Positions 18,193 through 26,984 of a stretch of 64,000 nt of DNA are shown one piece after another. Position numbers and translations under genes: made by a program. Where the stretch lies: positions 62,001 to 126,000 of the forward strand of contig CAJUAN010000001.1 of assembly GCA_910584715.1 (NCBI GenBank), in the 5' to 3' direction. The DNA comes from an uncultured Oscillospiraceae bacterium (GTDB taxonomy: Bacteria; Bacillota; Clostridia; Oscillospirales; Ruminococcaceae). Every line of letters starts with the position of its first letter. Within the stretch, counting starts at the first letter, position 1. The notes beneath the pieces are model-generated. The model saw only the letters and a program-made list of their open reading frames with translations. It ran no database searches and was not told where the DNA came from.

Positions 18193-19494
18193 TTAATTTC
18201 CGCTTATAGCGTCAAAAAGCTCAAAGCCGTCGTTTTCAACGATCCTTACCGATACGCCGAGCTCCCGCTCAACATCAGCGACCGTTATATCGTCAAGAAA
18301 AACCAAATCGTCCCTGCGTACCATATTCGCCGACAGCAAAAGCGTGTCGCCCAACGGCTTGCCTCTAAGCTGCGCGATCAGGTCACGTCCGGTAATAAGT
18401 CCCGTAACGGTAATGGTCTCCCCGAAAAAATCGTTTCTTATTTTATAGACCCTGCAATCTATAGTATGCCACTTTTTTGCGGCATTTTCAACAAGTCCGC
18501 AAATATATTTATAAGCAAGCTCGCCTGTTGCTATTGAAGTACGGCAAGGCTTTGTAGCGCCGTACTCCGCAGTACCGCAAGCATTTTCAAACTCGTCAAT
18601 AAGCGAACGAAGCATACCCACGCCATTTTCGTACTGAGAATACTCCTCGTAGGCTTCTCCCGGCGGCAGCGGACGTTCTGCGGTAATGTAGAACTCGTCC
18701 GCGGGAAAAACAAGCCTTGTACCGTATTTTTTCAAAAATCGCTTCTGAAAGCTTTCAATAAGGTCAAGAGCTTTTCCGGCTCCCTCTTTATTAAAAAGCT
18801 TCAGAGGATAAAGTCCCTCGCGGAATTTTGTAAGTCCCACAGGAACTACCGCAATGCTTTGAATATTAGGCATAAAACCGCCTAAGTCGGTAAGCGTACG
18901 CTCCAGTTCCGCGCCGTCATTTATTTCGGGACACAGCACTATCTGACAGTTCATGGAAATCCCCGCTTCGGCAAACTGCCGCAGGTAATTAAGCTTTTCA
19001 CCTGCAAAGCGGTTATTCATCATCTTGCACCGCAACTCGGGATTGGTTGTATGAACCGAAATATTAATACTCAGCTTCATTTGGATAATTCTGTCAATAT
19101 CCTTTTGACTGAGGTTTGTCAGCGTAACATAATTGCCCTGCAAAAAAGAGAGACGCGCGTCGTCGTCCTTGAAATAAAGAGTCTCGCGCATATTGGGCGG
19201 CATTTGGTCTATAAAGCAGAAAATGCATTTGTTGCAGCAGCTTTGTTTCTTATCCATAAGGAAAGTTTCAAACTCCATCCCAAGATCGTCATACTCGCTT
19301 TTTGTTACCGAAACGGTATGCCGTCTTTCGCCGCGCTCAATAAGAAGCTCCGTGCTTATCTCCGCAGAATAGTACATATAGTCCAGTACGTCCGCAATTT
19401 CGTGACCGTTTACCGATACCAACACATCGCCTGCCCGAACGTCAAGACCGTCCACAGGCGAACCCTTTGCCACAGATTTTATTTCAACAGCCAT
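18193..19494 (-). CDS. DUF512 PDZ/radical-SAM-like protein
   Basis: 433-residue member of a family found beside der in most clostridia. An N-terminal PDZ-like domain (about 1-65, GSPVDGLDVRAGD) is followed by a cysteine cluster CCNKCIFCFIDQMP and a radical-SAM-like barrel, then the DUF512 C-terminal region with ADEFYITAERPLP. Function is not established; the conserved pairing with der suggests a ribosome- or RNA-related role. ATG 19494 has GGAAAGGG upstream. Confidence 0.9.
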   Translation of the reverse strand: MAVEIKSVAKGSPVDGLDVRAGDVLVSVNGHEIADVLDYMYYSAEISTELLIERGERRHTVSVTKSEYDDLGMEFETFLMDKKQSCCNKCIFCFIDQMPPNMRETLYFKDDDARLSFLQGNYVTLTNLSQKDIDRIIQMKLSINISVHTTNPELRCKMMNNRFAGEKLNYLRQFAEAGISMNCQIVLCPEINDGAELERTLTDLGGFMPNIQSIAVVPVGLTKFREGLYPLKLFNKEGAGKALDLIESFQKRFLKKYGTRLVFPADEFYITAERPLPPGEAYEEYSQYENGVGMLRSLIDEFENACGTAEYGATKPCRTSIATGELAYKYICGLVENAAKKWHTIDCRVYKIRNDFFGETITVTGLITGRDLIAQLRGKPLGDTLLLSANMVRRDDLVFLDDITVADVERELGVSVRIVENDGFELFDAISGN

Positions 19495-19562
19495 ATGCAG
19501 ACCCTTTCCATAGAAAAAAGCCGAAGAAAGGCTTCCCCTCCTCCGGCTTTCCAAACACAAGA

Positions 19563-19745
19563 TTAAGCTTCCTTATTGATAACTTCAACGCCCTTATAAT
19601 ATCCGCAATTCTTGCAAACCTTGTGGGGAGCAGTCAGAGCCCCGCAGTGCGAGCATCTTGAGAACGCAGGTGCGTCCAGCTTCCATACAGCCGAACGTCT
19701 TTTATCACGTCTGGCTTTCGATACTTTTCTCTTTGGTACTGCCAT
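19563..19745 (-). CDS. rpmF: 50S ribosomal protein L32 (zinc-ribbon form)
   Basis: 60 residues beginning MAVPKRKVSKARRDKRRS, with zinc ligands C31, C34, C44 and C47 (CSHC and CKNC). The C+ form implies zinc-dependent storage in the ribosome. It follows the DUF177 gene, its standard partner. Confidence 0.97.
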   Translation of the reverse strand: MAVPKRKVSKARRDKRRSAVWKLDAPAFSRCSHCGALTAPHKVCKNCGYYKGVEVINKEA

Positions 19746-19779
19746 TGTTCAGCACCTCCTTATCCATTACATTCGCTGC

Positions 19780-20232
19780 CTAACAGCAGTCACATTTGTT
19801 TTCATTCAAATCCGTTCCGCAAATTGGACATAAGCCTTTGCAGTCCTCCTTGCAGAGCATTTTAGACGGCAGCTGCAGCAGACAGTCCGTCAGCGCAAGT
19901 TCGTCCATATCGAGCTTATCGGATTCAGTCACGATATAATCATCGTACTCGCTGCCGCTGCTGTTAAGCGAACGAACAAGGATATGCGAAAATTCAAAGC
20001 TGCAATCGCGTTCAAACTCAATAAGACACCTATCACAACAAACCCGCAGGGTAAAATCCGCCTTATAGTCAAGCATAACGATACCCGCGCGGTTCACAGC
20101 CGCGCCTTTAACGGTTATGGGTCGGGAAAAGCTATAACCCTTTACAGAATCCAGCGTTTCCTTATCGACGGTAAAATCAAGCGCAAGCTTTTCACCGACA
20201 ACATTGTAAAGCTGTTTCAGATCAATAATCAT
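19780..20232 (-). CDS. DUF177 (YceD-like) protein
   Basis: 150-residue YceD family member; the rpmF-yceD pair is conserved across bacteria and YceD has been tied to 23S rRNA metabolism. A CCDRC zinc-knuckle-like segment in the middle and CPICGTDLNENKCDCC at the C-terminus could form a zinc site. ATG 20232 has GGAG six bases upstream. Confidence 0.92.
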   Translation of the reverse strand: MIIDLKQLYNVVGEKLALDFTVDKETLDSVKGYSFSRPITVKGAAVNRAGIVMLDYKADFTLRVCCDRCLIEFERDCSFEFSHILVRSLNSSGSEYDDYIVTESDKLDMDELALTDCLLQLPSKMLCKEDCKGLCPICGTDLNENKCDCC

Positions 20233-20258
20233 AGCGCACTCCAAGCATAACAAAAAAT

Positions 20259-20287
20259 ATTATAGCATATTTACCCTGATATGTCAA
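20259..20287 (-). promoter_or_regulatory. Consensus sigma-A promoter of the DUF177-rpmF-der operon
   Basis: Minus strand TTGACA, exactly 17 bases, TATAAT: a full match to consensus, 26 bases upstream of the DUF177 start codon. It should drive strong transcription through gpsA. Confidence 0.85.
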
Positions 20288-20302
20288 TAGTTTTCATTAA
20301 AA

Positions 20303-20713
20303 TTATTTTACCGAATACTTTGAAACGCTTTCGGGAAGATCCTCCTGATTAGCCGAAACAGTGAATACGACCTCAACGTCATCTCCGGTAAGCTTTTCGA
20401 TTTTGTTGAGCATAGCTCCGAGAGCTTCAAAATCAGCGCCGCCGACCTTGAGAATAGAATCAACAAAAATTTCCTTTATATCGTAGTTGCCCGCAACAAG
20501 TCCTGCAACGAGACCGTAAAAAGCCTCAAAGGAATAGATATTATTTGCGTCGGTGTCAACGATCCTTACGGAATGAGGGATATCATATCTGAGCTTTTCG
20601 CTCTTGTCGATGCAGACTACATATCCGTTTGTGGACTTAGCCGCGCTGTTGATCATGTCGATCAGGACTTTAGTTTTACCCGTACCCTTGGTTCCGGTGA
20701 TAATTTTTACCAT
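20303..20713 (-). CDS. P-loop ATP-binding protein, twitching-motility-like
   Basis: 136 residues with Walker A GTKGTGKTK at the N-terminus and a Walker-B-like strand IKEIFVDSILK. It is shorter than most P-loop ATPases and resembles clostridial 'ATP-binding protein' annotations without known role. ATG 20713 has GGAGTG upstream; the sequence in front of it does not look coding. It is 75 bases downstream of pgi. Confidence 0.75.
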   Translation of the reverse strand: MVKIITGTKGTGKTKVLIDMINSAAKSTNGYVVCIDKSEKLRYDIPHSVRIVDTDANNIYSFEAFYGLVAGLVAGNYDIKEIFVDSILKVGGADFEALGAMLNKIEKLTGDDVEVVFTVSANQEDLPESVSKYSVK

Positions 20714-20788
20714 AAAAACACTCCGTTCTGCCGTTTGCCGGCATAATTTATTAACGTAACGCCGCGTTTGGCGCAGCGATAACATACA

Positions 20789-22126
20789 TTAGTCTGCAAG
20801 CTTTTCCTCAAGAGCGGCTCTCTGATCCTCATAGCCCGGTTTTCCGAGAAGAGCGAACATATTCTTTTTATAGCTTTCAACTCCGGGCTGATTGAATGGA
20901 TTTACTCCAAGCAAGTAACCGCTTACAGCGCATGCCATTTCAAAGAAATAAACCATATAACCGAAAGATTTTTCGGAAGTATCCTCAAGCTCCAGAACGA
21001 TATTGGGAACTCCGCCCTCGGTATGAGCCAGAACCGTACCCTGGAAAGCCTTTCTGTTTACAACGGACATATTCTGATTTGTAAGGAAATTAAGTCCGTC
21101 AAGGTTTTCGCTGTCGTTTTCAAGGAAAAAGTCCTTCTTGGGCTTCTTGATGTCAACAACGGTCTCAAACATTACTCGGGAGCCGTCCTGAATAAACTGA
21201 CCCATGGAATGGAGGTCTGTCGAGAATATCGCGGAGGACGGGTAAATTCCCCTGTTGTCCTTGCCCTCGCTTTCGCCGAAAAGCTGCTTCCACCATTCTG
21301 CCATCATAGTAAAGCTCGGATCGTAGGAAACAAGCATTTCGATAGCCTTGTTCTTTTTATACAGAATATTTCTTATAGCCGCATATTTATAGCAGTCGTT
21401 GTGGTCATAGTCGGCAGAAAGCTCGTCCCTTGCCTGAGCGGCGCCCGCCATGATAGCGTCTATATCACAGCCCGCAACAGCAATTGGAAGAAGTCCTACG
21501 GCAGTGAGCACCGAATATCTTCCGCCAACGTCGTCAGCAATGACAAATGTCTCGTATCCCTCGGCGTCGGCAAGCTGCTTCAGGGTTCCCCTCGCTTTGT
21601 CGGTAGTGCAGAATATCCTGTCTTTCGCACCGTCCTTGCCGTATTTCTTTTCAACCATTTCGCGGAACACTCTGAAAGCAAGAGCGGGCTCGGTAGTCGT
21701 GCCGGATTTTGAGATCACGTTAACGGAAAAATCCCTGCCGTCGCAGAGCGAAATGATCTCGTTAAGATATGTCGGGCTTATATTGTTTCCGACATAATAA
21801 ATTTCGGGCGTGTCCTTTTTAAGATTATTGTAAAGCGGCGATTTCAGGAATTCGATAGCCGCTCTTGCACCAAGGTAGGAGCCTCCGATACCGATAACGA
21901 TAAGAACGTCCGACTGCTTCTGGATTTTTGCAGCGGCAGCCTTTATACGTGCAAATTCCTCTTTATCGTAATCAACAGGAAGATCGACCCAGCCGAGAAA
22001 ATCGTTTCCCGCTCCGGAGCGGCTGATAACCGTTTTGGCAGCCAGTTCCGCGGAAGCTTTAGCGGCTTCGATCTCGTGAGGCGCAACAAAATTTTGTAAA
22101 TATTTGGTGTTCAATGAAATTGACAT
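20789..22126 (-). CDS. pgi: Glucose-6-phosphate isomerase
   Basis: Interconverts glucose-6-P and fructose-6-P in glycolysis. 445 residues, the firmicute short form. Phosphate-binding GIGGSYLGARA, SKSGTTTEPA, the catalytic DVGGRYSVLTAVGLLP and the C-terminal QPGVESYKKNMF are present. ATG 22126 has GGAGG eight bases upstream. Confidence 0.98.
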   Translation of the reverse strand: MSISLNTKYLQNFVAPHEIEAAKASAELAAKTVISRSGAGNDFLGWVDLPVDYDKEEFARIKAAAAKIQKQSDVLIVIGIGGSYLGARAAIEFLKSPLYNNLKKDTPEIYYVGNNISPTYLNEIISLCDGRDFSVNVISKSGTTTEPALAFRVFREMVEKKYGKDGAKDRIFCTTDKARGTLKQLADAEGYETFVIADDVGGRYSVLTAVGLLPIAVAGCDIDAIMAGAAQARDELSADYDHNDCYKYAAIRNILYKKNKAIEMLVSYDPSFTMMAEWWKQLFGESEGKDNRGIYPSSAIFSTDLHSMGQFIQDGSRVMFETVVDIKKPKKDFFLENDSENLDGLNFLTNQNMSVVNRKAFQGTVLAHTEGGVPNIVLELEDTSEKSFGYMVYFFEMACAVSGYLLGVNPFNQPGVESYKKNMFALLGKPGYEDQRAALEEKLAD

Positions 22127-22235
22127 ATGCTTATCCTCCAAAAATATTTATAAGTCTATATTACTATAAATTTGAAATTTTTGCAATAATTTTTCTCAAT
22201 CTTAGGGCAAATCAAGAAAGTTTTGGTCAATCATT

Positions 22236-23384
22236 CTAAAATGTTAAAAGTTTTTTGAGTATTATGCACAATGCTTTTTGTGCATTCATTTCCTCAACAT
22301 GATCCGATACAAATATATCGACGGAAAAGAGCATTTTATCATTTCTTAAAAACTGTATCTCTCCCGCCTTTTGCCCTTTTCTGACAGGAGCGTACAGATA
22401 ATCCGGCATTACAATTCGTGAAGTCACCGAACTTGCAGCACCGTTCGGCAAAACAACGCTTCTTATACTTCCGCAGTCTACGGGTACAGTCTTAGACATT
22501 CCGCCTCTGACAGCTATTTCCGCAGGTACGTTCTTCGGTCTTTCAGGACGGAAAACCGTATATTGAGAAAATCCAACGGACAAAAGCGCTTTTGCGTCGG
22601 AAATACTTATATCCTTGTCGCCGCAGCCGAGTATCACCGAAATATACGCGATCCCGTCCCGTTCAGCACCGAGAGCGGCGCAGTATCCAGAATTTTCGGT
22701 GAAACCCACCTTAAAGCCGACTATGCCGTCATAATTTTTAACCGCCTCGTTTGAATTTACAAGCTCAGTTTCTCCTCCGCGCACAAAATCACGCCAGCAG
22801 GTAAAGTACCCGCGCAGGAAATCATATTTGTACAGCTCCGCGCAAAGCTTTGCCATATCGCGGGCGGAGGATATCTGCTTATCGTCGTCATAATATCCGC
22901 TGCAATTGGTAAATACCGTATTTTCCATTCCCAGCTCCCTTGCTCTTTTAGTCATAAGCGCAGCAAAGCTTTCCTCGCTTTCGGAAATTTTCTCCGCAAG
23001 CACAACGGAAGCGTCGTTGGCATTGCCGATTATCACCGCTTTCAGCAATTCGTCAACGGATATTTCCTCTCCGGGCATAAGCCATATCTGCGCGCCCTGC
23101 ATACTGTTCGCATAAGACGAGGTTTTAAGCTTATCGCTGAGCAAAAGTCTGCCCGCTTCTATCTCCTCAGCCGCCAGAAGAACTGTCATAAGTTTCGCCA
23201 TTGTACCTACGGGAACCGGTTCCTCAGCATTCTGCTCTGATATGACAACTCCTCCCGAAGCTTCAATAAGAACCTTGCAAAGCTTATAGTCTTTTTCCTC
23301 CGCCGCTGAAACCGTCCAAACAGACTTTACCGTAATTATTGCCAGAATAATGCAAATAATCCGCTTAAAAAATAAATTCCGCAT
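22236..23384 (-). CDS. D-alanyl-D-alanine carboxypeptidase-like protein with altered active site
   Basis: 382-residue DacF/PBP5-family (peptidase S11) protein with an N-terminal signal peptide (about 1-28, cleavage near SAA) and a C-terminal beta domain. The catalytic motifs are all changed: SxxK reads T61-M-A-K64, SxN reads N121-A-N123 and KTG reads K225-V-G227. The neighbourhoods (KLMTVLL, ANDASVVLAE, GFTENSGYC) are otherwise normal, so the alignment is secure. Contrast the canonical S11 enzyme at 39943. Sporulating clostridia carry several S11 paralogues; this one may be weakly active, or a structural or binding protein. Confidence 0.88.
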   Translation of the reverse strand: MRNLFFKRIICIILAIITVKSVWTVSAAEEKDYKLCKVLIEASGGVVISEQNAEEPVPVGTMAKLMTVLLAAEEIEAGRLLLSDKLKTSSYANSMQGAQIWLMPGEEISVDELLKAVIIGNANDASVVLAEKISESEESFAALMTKRARELGMENTVFTNCSGYYDDDKQISSARDMAKLCAELYKYDFLRGYFTCWRDFVRGGETELVNSNEAVKNYDGIVGFKVGFTENSGYCAALGAERDGIAYISVILGCGDKDISISDAKALLSVGFSQYTVFRPERPKNVPAEIAVRGGMSKTVPVDCGSIRSVVLPNGAASSVTSRIVMPDYLYAPVRKGQKAGEIQFLRNDKMLFSVDIFVSDHVEEMNAQKALCIILKKLLTF

Positions 23385-23461
23385 AAATATCCCTCCGGAT
23401 AAATTTTATGCGGACAAGGTAAATTATATTATAAAATCATAAACAGACTTTTATATTTCAT

Positions 23462-23692
23462 TTAATGACGTCTCCCGTCGTCAATGTAAAGTATTTCTCC
23501 CGCGCCGTCCCCGTTTGCACCGATATAATAGGTACTGCTCAGACACGATCACACATATTTTCCGTAATCGTATATATCGTTCCAGTCGCAGTATTCATCA
23601 ACATCTCCGTTACAATAATGCTTTTTCTCATTCTCAACACCGTTTTCCGCGCAGGGAAAACGCGTCCCCCTTTCATAAAAATAATTTAACAT
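23462..23692 (-). pseudogene. Possible small coding sequence interrupted by an in-frame TGA
   Basis: Reading the minus strand from ATG 23692, 47 sense codons end at TGA (23549-23551); the same frame continues for 28 codons to TAA at 23462. Both parts look protein-like: CNGDVDEYCDWNDIYDYG before the stop and STYYIGANGDGAGEILYIDD after it. No convincing ribosome binding site precedes the ATG and no SECIS-like hairpin is clear, so a broken gene is the simplest reading. The remainder of the 23385-23804 gap holds nothing recognisable. Confidence 0.3.
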
Positions 23693-23804
23693 TCTGTTAT
23701 AATACAATTTGGATACGGAAATTTTTTCATATTGTCCCAAAATATTTTGTAAAATATTTGCTAACAAATTTACCGCTGATAATTTCTATATTTTAAGACG
23801 ACGC

Positions 23805-23833
23805 TTGACTTCTGCGGTTAAAAGTGGTAAAAT
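23805..23833 (+). promoter_or_regulatory. Sigma-A-type promoter of tyrA
   Basis: TTGACT, 17 bases, TAAAAT, ending 37 bases before the tyrA ATG. Confidence 0.65.
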
Positions 23834-23870
23834 ATAAAAAACTTAAACAAATCGGAACAGGAGAAAATTT

Positions 23871-24701
23871 ATGATAATTACAGCAGTCGGACTCGGACTT
23901 ATCGGAGGCTCCATGTGCAAAGCCATAAAAAAGCATACAAATCACACCGTTTACGGCGTAGACGTCAACAAGGAAACAATTGCGATGGCTGTTTCCCAGA
24001 ACGCAATAGACTCCGAAACGGACGACCTGGGACTTGCCGATATCACAATAGTTTCACTGTATCCCACCGACGCCATAGATTACATCACGGCAAACGCGGA
24101 CAGGTTCAAGGAGGGCAGCATAGTTATCGACACCTGCGGCATAAAAAAAGCCGTTGTGGACAGCGTTACTCCGCTGCTTAAAAGTTACGGGGTTACCTTT
24201 ATAGGAGTACACCCTATGGCGGGACGTGAATTTTCGGGTTTTGAGTACTCTCTTGACAACCTTTTCGACGAGGCAAGCTTTATCATTACCCCCACGGATT
24301 CCGTTCCGCAGGCTAAGCTAAATCTTCTGGAGGACTTCGCCTACTCTATGCACTTTAAAAAAGTTGTCTTTGCCACCCCCGAGGAACACGACCAGATAAT
24401 CGCCTTTACCAGCCAGCTAGCCCATGTGGTATCAAACGCCTATATAAAAAGTCCCACCCACCGCAAGCAGCTCGGCTTCAGCGCGGGAAGCTTCCAGGAT
24501 CTGACCCGCGTGGCAAAGCTCAACGAGGTCATGTGGACTCCCCTTTTCATGCTGAACAAGGAGCCGCTCTGCTTCGAGATAGACTACATCATAGACCGCC
24601 TTACGGAATACCGCGACGCTATGCAAAGCGGCGACAGCGACCGTCTCCGCGAACTTCTGAAAGAGGGACGGATACTCAAAGAGGAGACTAAGCAGCTTTA
24701 A
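23871..24701 (+). CDS. tyrA: Prephenate dehydrogenase
   Basis: Converts prephenate to 4-hydroxyphenylpyruvate for tyrosine synthesis. 276 residues: NAD loop GLGLIGGSM, GVDVNKE acidic strand end, GVHPMAGREFSG and the dimerisation helices with LAHVVSNAY. There is no C-terminal ACT domain, so feedback control by tyrosine through that domain is not expected. It stands alone, with its own promoter and terminator. Confidence 0.93.
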   Translation: MIITAVGLGLIGGSMCKAIKKHTNHTVYGVDVNKETIAMAVSQNAIDSETDDLGLADITIVSLYPTDAIDYITANADRFKEGSIVIDTCGIKKAVVDSVTPLLKSYGVTFIGVHPMAGREFSGFEYSLDNLFDEASFIITPTDSVPQAKLNLLEDFAYSMHFKKVVFATPEEHDQIIAFTSQLAHVVSNAYIKSPTHRKQLGFSAGSFQDLTRVAKLNEVMWTPLFMLNKEPLCFEIDYIIDRLTEYRDAMQSGDSDRLRELLKEGRILKEETKQL

Positions 24702-24720
24702 AGATTGGATTAGGAACGTT

Positions 24721-24757
24721 AAAAAGGTTACGCATTTTTGGGTGCGTAACCTTTTTA
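24721..24757 (+). terminator. Intrinsic terminator after tyrA
   Basis: AAAAAGGTTACGCA and TGCGTAACCTTTTT form a perfect 14-base stem with an 8-base loop. Confidence 0.9.
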
Positions 24758-24845
24758 ATTTAAAGACCGTCATGAAAAATCCTGCAACTTTTTTTGCTTC
24801 GTTTTTATACATTTAAATTATACAAAGCTGCAATATATTCAACGA

Positions 24846-24989
24846 TCAGAAAATAAAAAGAAAATTTTCAACATACGGCATGGCTCCAACTGTTATTAGA
24901 AATCTTGCAAACATAATACCGTATAAAATTATATTTGCTGCAATAATAGCTAAAAATATACAAAATATAGTAATATCGTCCTCGTCCAT
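24846..24989 (-). CDS. 47-residue single-pass membrane peptide
   Basis: A short gene: acidic start MDEDDITIF, then a long hydrophobic stretch (about 7-28), an Arg, and a second apolar part ending VENFLFIF. GGGAAGGAAAATCACA precedes the ATG at 24989, and a near-consensus promoter lies at 25045-25073. It is divergent from an XRE regulator and shares operator-like repeats with it, so it is probably its target. No relative recognised; a toxin-like or signalling peptide is possible but not shown. Confidence 0.6.
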   Translation of the reverse strand: MDEDDITIFCIFLAIIAANIILYGIMFARFLITVGAMPYVENFLFIF

Positions 24990-25020
24990 TGTGATTTTCC
25001 TTCCCAATCAAAAGTTATAA

Positions 25021-25110
25021 ACAATCAAACAATTGTCTATAACTATAATATCATACAATCAAACGGTTGTCAACACATTTATTTGAATGTGTGATAAAAT
25101 TCAAATAAAT
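25021..25110. promoter_or_regulatory. Divergent promoter with operator-like repeats
   Basis: Two 17-base direct repeats, ACAATCAAACAATTGTC (25021-25037) and ACAATCAAACGGTTGTC (25055-25071), differ at two bases. The minus-strand promoter TTGACA, 17 bases, TATTAT (25045-25073) is overlapped by the second repeat and followed by the first. Next to them an 11-base perfect inverted repeat ATTTATTTGAA / TTCAAATAAAT (25077-25087 and 25100-25110) lies in front of the XRE gene. Confidence 0.65.
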
Positions 25111-25133
25111 AACAATGACAAGGAGTGCTTTTG

Positions 25134-25478
25134 GTGTATTATTACCCAAGATTAAGAGATTTGCGCGAGGACGAAGACCTGCTTCAAAAGCAAGTATGCG
25201 GAGTGATCGACTGCAAGGCGCAGCAGTACCAGCTTTACGAAAGCGGCAAGCGGGAGATACCCTTTCACTGCGCAATAAAGCTTGCGGACTTCTACCGCGT
25301 GTCGCTGGACTACATCGCGGGCCGTACAAACAATAAAAAAGGTCTGAACCGCTCCGAACTGCCGGACGCCGAGACAGACCTGATAAATAAATTCCGCTCG
25401 TTGTCGGACGAGCGGAAGGGTAAAATTCTGGAAAGAATGGATATGCTTTACGAGGAACAAATTGCCGAAAAAAGATAG
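25134..25478 (+). CDS. XRE family transcriptional regulator
   Basis: 114 residues with a lambda-repressor-like HTH at about 5-62: RLRDLREDEDLLQKQVC, QQYQLYESGKREIP and ADFYRVSLDYIAGR are the classic recognition and capping segments. A charged C-terminal helix (about 75-114) probably dimerises. The start is GTG 25134, with AAGGAG eight bases upstream; a GTG at 25125 is too close to that site. It ends two bases before the spoIVA stop on the other strand. Confidence 0.88.
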   Translation: MYYYPRLRDLREDEDLLQKQVCGVIDCKAQQYQLYESGKREIPFHCAIKLADFYRVSLDYIAGRTNNKKGLNRSELPDAETDLINKFRSLSDERKGKILERMDMLYEEQIAEKR

Positions 25479-25480
25479 TA

Positions 25481-26959
25481 TCACAGTATAAAACAGATAA
25501 GTCCCCCGCAGCCCTCGTTTATAATGCGTTCAAGAGTTTCTTGGAGCTTTAAGCGCGCGTCAACGGGCATACGGTAAAGCTTGTTGTGCAGACCCTCGTT
25601 CACAAGCTCGTGAAGCGACTTGCCGAATATGTTGGATTCCCAAATTTTCTGAGGACTTTCCTCAAACTCTTTGAGTAAGTACATCACAAGCTCCTCGGAC
25701 TGCTTTTCCGATCCCACTATGGGGCTTACCTCGGTAACGATATCCGCTTTCATCATATGTATGGACGGAGCGGAGGCTTTCAGGCGCACGCCGTACTTGC
25801 CGCCCTGCTTGACGATCTCGGGCTCTTCAAGGGACAGCTCGTCAATGGTCGGCATGACTATTCCGTAACCGGTAGCGTCCACCTCGGATAAAGCGTTTTC
25901 GATCTTTTCGTACTTAGCCTTTACTGCGGTAAGCTCTTTCAGAAGCGGCATAAGATCGCTTTCCCCGCTTATCTCTATGCCTGTCTCCTCTCCCAGCACT
26001 TTAAAGAAAAGATTGCTTTTCAGCTCAGCGTATATCTCCGCGCTGCCTTTGCCCAGGTCTATCTCGGAAACCGCGGCGCGGCTTATATTCTCGTTGCCCG
26101 CAATGCTGTCAGCAACGCTGTTTATATCGCGTACGAACTTAACGTTTTCCGCAGCAGAGCGTATTGTATCGAAAACGTTGTTTTTGAGCCAGTGTCCCTT
26201 TGAAAGACCGGTTATCCACTTTGGCATACAGATGTTTATTTCTTTTATGGGGAACGCGTACAGCACCTGCTTCAAGATGTTGTGTATGTCGTCCTCTTCA
26301 AGATCCACGCAGTTAACAGGTATTACAGGAGTTTCGTATTTTTGCGAAAGCTCTCCGGCAAGCTGCACGGCTTCCTTTGACTGCGGATAAACGCAGTTAA
26401 GCAGTACAACAAAAGGCTTGTTTATGGAATTTAGCTCGTTTATCACGCGCTGTTCGGCTTCCTCGTACTCCTCGCGGGGAATATCCGAAATGCTTCCGTC
26501 GGTAGTTATCACCAGCCCGATAGTGGAATGATCCTGAATGACCTTGCGCGTTCCCACTTCCGCCGCCATAGCAAAGGGTACTTCCTCGTCGAACCAAGGA
26601 GTAATTACCATTCGCGGAGCTTCGTTCTCGATATAGCCTATCGCGCTTGGCACTATATAACCCACGCAGTCTATCATACGTGCGTTGAAGCGTGCTTTAT
26701 CCCCGATAGTTACTTCAACAGCTTCCTCGGGAATAAATTTCGGCTCGGTAGTCATTATGGTCTTTCCCGCCGACGACTGGGGAAGCTCGTCAACGGCGCG
26801 TTCCCGGCGGTACTCGCTGGCAATGTTTGGGATAACAAGGCTTTCCATAAATTTCTTGATAAAGGTGGACTTTCCCGTTCTTACGGGGCCTACAACGCCG
26901 ATATAAATATCGCCGTCGGTGCGTTTGGCTATATCGCAGTAAATATCATTATTGCTCAT
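25481..26959 (-). CDS. spoIVA: Stage IV sporulation protein A
   Basis: Spore-coat morphogenetic ATPase that polymerises on the outer forespore membrane. 492 residues, the usual length, with the Walker A GPVRTGKST near residue 24, DCVGY switch, and TDGSISDIPREEY region, then the long middle and C-terminal coat-assembly domains ending in ICFIL. It is 25 bases downstream of the SipL-like gene in one operon. Confidence 0.97.
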   Translation of the reverse strand: MSNNDIYCDIAKRTDGDIYIGVVGPVRTGKSTFIKKFMESLVIPNIASEYRRERAVDELPQSSAGKTIMTTEPKFIPEEAVEVTIGDKARFNARMIDCVGYIVPSAIGYIENEAPRMVITPWFDEEVPFAMAAEVGTRKVIQDHSTIGLVITTDGSISDIPREEYEEAEQRVINELNSINKPFVVLLNCVYPQSKEAVQLAGELSQKYETPVIPVNCVDLEEDDIHNILKQVLYAFPIKEINICMPKWITGLSKGHWLKNNVFDTIRSAAENVKFVRDINSVADSIAGNENISRAAVSEIDLGKGSAEIYAELKSNLFFKVLGEETGIEISGESDLMPLLKELTAVKAKYEKIENALSEVDATGYGIVMPTIDELSLEEPEIVKQGGKYGVRLKASAPSIHMMKADIVTEVSPIVGSEKQSEELVMYLLKEFEESPQKIWESNIFGKSLHELVNEGLHNKLYRMPVDARLKLQETLERIINEGCGGLICFIL

Positions 26960-26984
26960 TACAGTATACCTCCATTGATTTTTT

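Noticed and set aside
17434..18537. A 367-residue plus-strand open frame opposite der
   Set aside because: It is a shadow of der and the DUF512 gene; no recognisable domain or start signal.
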